Shown one piece after another: positions 59,826-64,000 of a DNA stretch of 64,000 nt; position 1 is the stretch's first letter, and every line of letters starts with the position of its first letter. This stretch comes from Bog-159 sp963843255 (lineage in GTDB: Bacteria > Acidobacteriota > Terriglobia > Bryobacterales > Bryobacteraceae). The notes under the pieces were generated by a model. That model was not told where the DNA came from and made no database searches. It saw only the letters and a list, made by a program, of their open reading frames with translations. The DNA lies in assembly GCA_963843255.1 (NCBI GenBank), contig CAWJJQ010000001.1:620001-684000 (forward strand), in the 5' to 3' direction. The position numbers were made by a program, and so were the translations under genes.

Positions 59826-61631
59826 TCATCCCGTGCTCGCCTGCGCCTCTACCCCGAACTGCAATTCATAGAGTTCGGCGTAAAGCCCGCCGGCTTTGAC
59901 CAGTTCTTCGTGCCTGCCGCGCTCGCTGATTGCCCCGTCTTTCACTACCAGGATCATGTCCGCGCGGCGAATGGTCGAAAGGCGATGCGCGATCACGATT
60001 GAGGTTCTGCCTTCCATCAACCGGTCCAGCGCCTCGAAGACCAGCTTTTCGGATGCGGCATCGAGGCCGGTCGACTGGTTCGTCCAGGATCAGGATCGGG
60101 GTATTGCGAATGATGGCGCGCGCGATCGCGATCCGCTGGCGCTGGCCTCCGGAAAGCGTCACGCCGCGCTCGCCGATCAGGGTGTCGTAACCCTGCGGCA
60201 TCTTTTCGATGAACTCGTGCGCGTTGGCCAGTTCCGCTGCGCGCAGAATCTCGGCGCGGCTGGCGCCTGGTTTCCCGTACGCGATGTTGTTCCAGATCGG
60301 CGCGTGAAACAGCAGCGTTTCCTGCAACACAAAGCTGATCTGCCGGCGCAGCGACTGCATGCGGAAGCGCCGGATATCGGTGCCGTCGATGCGGATCACC
60401 CCCGAAGTCGGGATCGTAAAAGCGCGGAATCAGGCTGATGATGGTGGTCTTGCCCGCGCCGGTCGGTCCCACCAGCGCGGCCACGTGGCCCGGTTCGATG
60501 CGGAGGCTCACGTCGCGTAAGACCGGGTATTCCGCCTGGTAGCTGAAGGTCACGTGCTCGAACTCGATCTGGCCCCTGAGTCGCGGAGCGTTGCGCGCGC
60601 CAGGCAGATCCCGCACCTCGCCATTGGTCTCCAGGACTTCCCGAATACGCTCGTAGCCCACCGCCGCTTTCGACTACGCATCCGTCATCTTGGATAGCTC
60701 CTGCATGGGCTTGTACATCTTGTCGAGATAGAGGATGAACACAATCAGGGAGCCGGCCGACAGGCTGCCGCTGATCACCATGCGCGCGCCGAACCACAGC
60801 ACCATGCTGGTCCCGACCGCTACCATGATGGCCACCAGCGGCGACAGTTTGGCCTTCAAGCCCCGTGCGCGCAAAGCGATTTCGACGCTTTCCAGGCTCT
60901 GTTCTTCCAGGCGCGTTTGTTCGTACTCCTCGCGCGCAAAGGCTTTCACTACGCGGATCGACGATAGCACTTCCTGGATCACGGAAACGATCTCGCCTTC
61001 TTTCTTTCGCACTTCGCGCGCGGCTTTCTTGATGCGCCGCGTATAACGTGTAGACCACCGCGAACAACAGCGGCGCCACGCTCAAGGCGATCAGCGTAAA
61101 CCGCCAGTTCAGGTAGAACATCACCCCCACCATGCCGACCAGGGTCAGCGAATTGATGAGCGCCCCCAGCAACCCCGAAGCGATGAAGCTTTGAATGGCG
61201 TCGATATCGCTGGTCACCCGGCTGATCAGGTCGCCGGTCTGCTTGTGATCGTGATAGGAGAGCGACAGGCGCTGGATGTGCGAGTATAGCCTCAGCCGGA
61301 GGTCGTGCATCACCCACTGGCCGACGCTGGTGGTGAGATATTTTTCGACGTAAGAACAGAGTGCGCCCACCGTCGCGATGGCCAGCACGGAGAGCGCGGC
61401 AATTTTCAAAACCGTCAGGCGGTCCTGGCTGGCCAAAGGCGTAATAAACCTGGCCAGCCAGCTGTGTACCGGATGCGATTTCAAGACATTATCGATCACG
61501 ATCTTCAGCGGCCAGGGCTCCAGCAGGTTCGCGGCGCCTTCGCCCACCACGGCCAGCAACCCCACGGTCAAAGCCTTGGCATGCGGCCTTAGCAAATCCG
61601 ATATCCTCACGCCTTTCGATTTTGCAGGCAT
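59826..61631 (-). CDS. MsbA-like ABC exporter, three frameshifts and one in-frame stop
   Basis: A half-transporter of about 600 residues: six transmembrane helices (starting RISDLLRPHAKALTVGLLAV) and an ATPase with Walker A GPTGAGKTT, signature LSGGQRQRIAIARA, Walker B ILILDE and the switch histidine in VIAHRLST. Extra bases near 61049, 60403 and 60067 shift the frame. A TAG at 60674-60676 interrupts YKPMQELSKMTDA-(stop)-SKAAVGYERI, where a tyrosine codon (TAC) is likely. It should export a lipid or drug if functional. Its ATG shares one base with the upstream stop (TGATG). Confidence 0.85.
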
Positions 61632-62344
61632 CAGTGCGCCGAATTCTGATTTTCGGCAACCGGACTCAGGCTATGGAGAAAAGGAACAAACTCGCGCGCC
61701 ACATTGAATCCCACCTCCACACCCACGGCGATGGCGTAGGAATCCACGGCGTGCAGCGGACCGATCGTGCTGGGAGGTTGCCAGGCACGCGAGATCGCCG
61801 CGGCGGCGGCATAGCTGCCGATGCGCGAGATCGAAAAATGCATGCTGCCGTCGTCATGCCGCGCCATGAATGATGAGCGGAGCGCATATTTCAAGCGCGG
61901 ACCGGTCCCCGTCAGTCCCGAGCGAAAGTAGCGGTTGTCTTCGTGCAGCACCGCCGATGTTCCATACATGACGGTCGCCTGGACGATGTGGTTCCCGTAA
62001 GAACTGGCAAAGCGGCGGCCATATCCCTCGGCTCCCTGACCCCACTCGTGGGGAATATCGAGCGCCTGATTGATACCAGACCCCGCGGCGGACCGCACCA
62101 CGGATTCGAAGCTGAACATGTGCTTGAAATAATAGTGGAGCCGTTCTTTCTGGGTCTGCGGGATATAGATCGACACGCCGGGTTCTGGCCGCGTGACGGC
62201 TTCCGGTTGCGTCTCCCGGTTTGCGTCTCCGGTCCGATCCGCCGTCTGCGCCACGGCGTGAAGTTGCGCTGCCACTACCACCGTCACGTATAGTGCTGAC
62301 TTGCGCGCGTGCTGCTTGGTTAAAGGCATTCTCCTCACCCGCAT
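61631..62344 (-). CDS. Secreted protein of unknown function
   Basis: A 237-residue product with a signal peptide (cleavage likely near AVAQ, residue 33 from the first ATG; an alternative ATG is at 62329). The mature part has aromatic-rich segments (RLHYYFKHMFSFESVVRSAA; GYGRRFASSYGNHIVQATVM) that may form an outer-membrane barrel or lipoprotein domain. No family is recognised. It is coupled to the ABC exporter by a one-base overlap, so it may be that exporter's envelope partner. Confidence 0.65.
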   Translation of the reverse strand: MRVRRMPLTKQHARKSALYVTVVVAAQLHAVAQTADRTGDANRETQPEAVTRPEPGVSIYIPQTQKERLHYYFKHMFSFESVVRSAAGSGINQALDIPHEWGQGAEGYGRRFASSYGNHIVQATVMYGTSAVLHEDNRYFRSGLTGTGPRLKYALRSSFMARHDDGSMHFSISRIGSYAAAAAISRAWQPPSTIGPLHAVDSYAIAVGVEVGFNVAREFVPFLHSLSPVAENQNSAH

Positions 62345-62521
62345 TCTGTGGCAACCGCTTGCTGGCGCGCGCGGCTCAGAACCGAGGCGCGACCGTAAGG
62401 GAGCATTTTCCGCAGACCCGCCAGCGACGGAAGCGACTGCACGCCTCCCTCCGAAGCGAATAAACGCACGAATCGGTGGTGCTGCGCAACCCCGGCCCCG
62501 GGCATGCTACCGTAGCCGGAT

Positions 62522-63937
62522 ATGGAGCGTCGTACGAATATGCGCTATCGTTCTGTCGCCATGGTTTGGCTGGCCGCCTTCGTGGCGCTCCCCGTGCTCC
62601 ATGCCATCGAGCCAGGAGGTTTCGCCGTGCCCATTACTTACTACAAATTGCCCAACGGTTTACGCGTCATTCTCTCGCCGGATACTACGGCGCCCACGGT
62701 GGTCACGGCGGTGTATTACCACATCGGTTTTCGGGTGGAACCGAAGAACCGTACCGGCTTCGCGCACCTGTTTGAACACATGATGTTCCAAGGCTCGGAG
62801 AACCTCGGCAAGATGGAGTTTATCCGCCTGGTGCAGGAGAACGGAGGGGTGCTGAACGGCTCCACGCGCTTCGATTTCACCAACTATTTCGAACTGCTGC
62901 CCTCCAATAAACTGGAGACCGCGCTTTGGGCCGAATCGGACCGCATGAAGGGCCTGGCCATCACCGAGGAAAATCTGAAGAACCAGCAGGGGGTGGTTTC
63001 GAACGAAGTGAAAGTCAGCGTCCTGAACGAGCCGTATGGGGGTTTCCCGTGGCTCTGGATGCCGCAATACGCCAATCAGAACTGGTATAACTCGCACAAT
63101 TTCTATGGTGAGTTAAAGGACATCGAGGCTGCCACCCTGGAGGACGTACACGCTTTTTTCAAAACCTACTATGCCCCCAACAACGCGGCCCTGGCCATCG
63201 TCGGCGATTTCGATCCCGCGCAGGCCAAACAGATGATCGCCAAATATTTCTCCGGGATCGCTCCGGCGAAGCTGCCCGCTCCCCCCGATCTCACCGAGCC
63301 GCGCCAGGAAAAAGAGAAGATCGCCACCCGCAAGGATCCGCTGGCCAACCGTCCTGCCCTGGCATTCTCCTATCACATGCCGCCGCGCAATACGCCTGAG
63401 TACTTCGCCATGGGCCTGCTCGACCAGATCCTGGTGCAGGGCGACGACAGCCTGCTCTATCAGGAATTGGTCAAGAAGCATGGGTTCACCGGCGAGGTCT
63501 CCGGCGCGATCAATGAGCTGGGCAACATGTTCGATTACGACGGCCCCATGCTGTGGACGGCGTCGCTTGTGCACGATGTCACGGTCAAGCCGGATCAGAT
63601 TCTGGCCGCCGTGGACACGGTCATCGCCGGGTTGCAGGAAAAGCCGGTGGATCAAAACCTGCTGGATCGCAGCGTCACCAAAATGCGCTCCAGCCTTTAC
63701 GACACGATGACCCAGTTTGGAGGCTTCGGCCGCGCCGACCTGATGGCGTCTTATGCCCTGTTCGACGACGATCCTTCCAAAATCAACTCGCTTGAGGCGG
63801 ACTTCCGCAAAGTCACGCCCAAGCTGCTGGAATCGACTGCGCGCGAGTATCTGCGAAAGACCAACCGCACCGTGCTGCTGATCGAACCAGGTGCCGCCCC
63901 CGATGCACGCGATGCGCACAAGGGAGGCACCGAATGA
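62522..63937 (+). CDS. M16-family zinc metalloprotease, secreted
   Basis: A 471-residue protease with a signal peptide (about residues 8-28) and the inverted zinc motif HLFEH (His82, Glu85, His86); a distal glutamate lies at Glu162 in SNEVKVSVLNEP. Both M16 half-domains are present (second: ALAFSYHMPPRNTPEYFAMG). Such periplasmic peptidases usually work as pairs. The gene starting at 63934, overlapping by four bases, is positioned to be its partner. Confidence 0.93.
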   Translation: MERRTNMRYRSVAMVWLAAFVALPVLHAIEPGGFAVPITYYKLPNGLRVILSPDTTAPTVVTAVYYHIGFRVEPKNRTGFAHLFEHMMFQGSENLGKMEFIRLVQENGGVLNGSTRFDFTNYFELLPSNKLETALWAESDRMKGLAITEENLKNQQGVVSNEVKVSVLNEPYGGFPWLWMPQYANQNWYNSHNFYGELKDIEAATLEDVHAFFKTYYAPNNAALAIVGDFDPAQAKQMIAKYFSGIAPAKLPAPPDLTEPRQEKEKIATRKDPLANRPALAFSYHMPPRNTPEYFAMGLLDQILVQGDDSLLYQELVKKHGFTGEVSGAINELGNMFDYDGPMLWTASLVHDVTVKPDQILAAVDTVIAGLQEKPVDQNLLDRSVTKMRSSLYDTMTQFGGFGRADLMASYALFDDDPSKINSLEADFRKVTPKLLESTAREYLRKTNRTVLLIEPGAAPDARDAHKGGTE

Positions 63938-64000
63938 AACCGCTCTGGAGTGTGATTATGGTGAGTGCTCTGTCCGCCGGTTTGACTGCCGGAACCAAAG
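63934..64000 (+). CDS. Partial exported protein, probable second M16 subunit
   Basis: Only 22 codons are in the window: a signal peptide beginning MKPLWSVIMVSALSAGLTAG. It overlaps the M16 peptidase stop (ATGA). Paired M16 genes are common, so this is likely the second, often catalytically inactive, subunit; the sequence seen does not prove it. Confidence 0.55.
   Translation, partial: MKPLWSVIMVSALSAGLTAGTK

Overview
The window is a high-GC bacterial chromosome segment that most resembles Acidobacteriota of the Solibacter/Bryobacter type. The main clues are three PadR regulator plus MacB/FtsX-type permease (ADOP) pairs, a PEP-CTERM protein, TadE/TadG-like genes, many palindromic dispersed repeats and several secreted proteins of acidobacterial style. 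The taxonomy is inferred from gene content; no rRNA or tRNA gene was found.

Layout. 0.2-4.9 kb: an Omp85-like outer-membrane protein, a DUF4390-like protein and an NtrY/NtrX-type two-component system, all on the + strand. 5-5.4 kb: a HicAB toxin-antitoxin pair with a frameshifted toxin. 5.4-18 kb: a GH3 glycosidase, two PadR/ADOP pairs, a zinc-ribbon rhomboid protease, a lysine-rich secreted peptide, a zinc alcohol dehydrogenase coupled to a persulfide-dioxygenase-like/rhodanese fusion, and a DUF2306 membrane protein. 18-20 kb: a decayed gene and a frameshifted repeat protein. 20-24.5 kb: a two-gene molybdoenzyme operon (catalytic subunit plus a fused four-cluster ferredoxin/NrfD membrane subunit). 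24.8-28.7 kb: a secreted kinase-like protein divergent from a PLD-like protein, a secreted hypothetical and a calcineurin-like phosphatase, then thiS.

28.8-41.8 kb is a complex I operon with the order nuoA-C-D-E-F-G-H-J-K-L-M-N. nuoB and nuoI are absent. nuoA, nuoH and nuoN are open; the other nine genes carry about 24 single-base indels in total although their protein sequences are otherwise well conserved. The indels are mostly insertions, mostly outside homopolymers and locally concentrated, so uncorrected long-read error is the leading explanation. True decay is the alternative.

41.8-45.3 kb: a HGSNAT-like acyltransferase and three Tad-like pseudopilin genes. 45.4-53.3 kb: a - strand operon rimP-nusA-infB-DUF503-rbfA-apbE-hemE, linking translation and transcription factors to flavinylation and heme synthesis. 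A good promoter and an intrinsic terminator lie in its leader, suggesting attenuation. 53.4-59 kb: a frameshifted PEP-CTERM protein, an ECF sigma factor with its YCII-domain partner, and the third PadR/ADOP pair. 59.4-64 kb: a small unknown protein, an MsbA-like ABC exporter broken by three shifts and one amber codon, an unknown secreted protein, an M16 peptidase and the start of a further gene.

No CRISPR array, phage, insertion sequence or stable RNA gene was recognised. Large antisense ORFs opposite real genes were treated as high-GC shadows.
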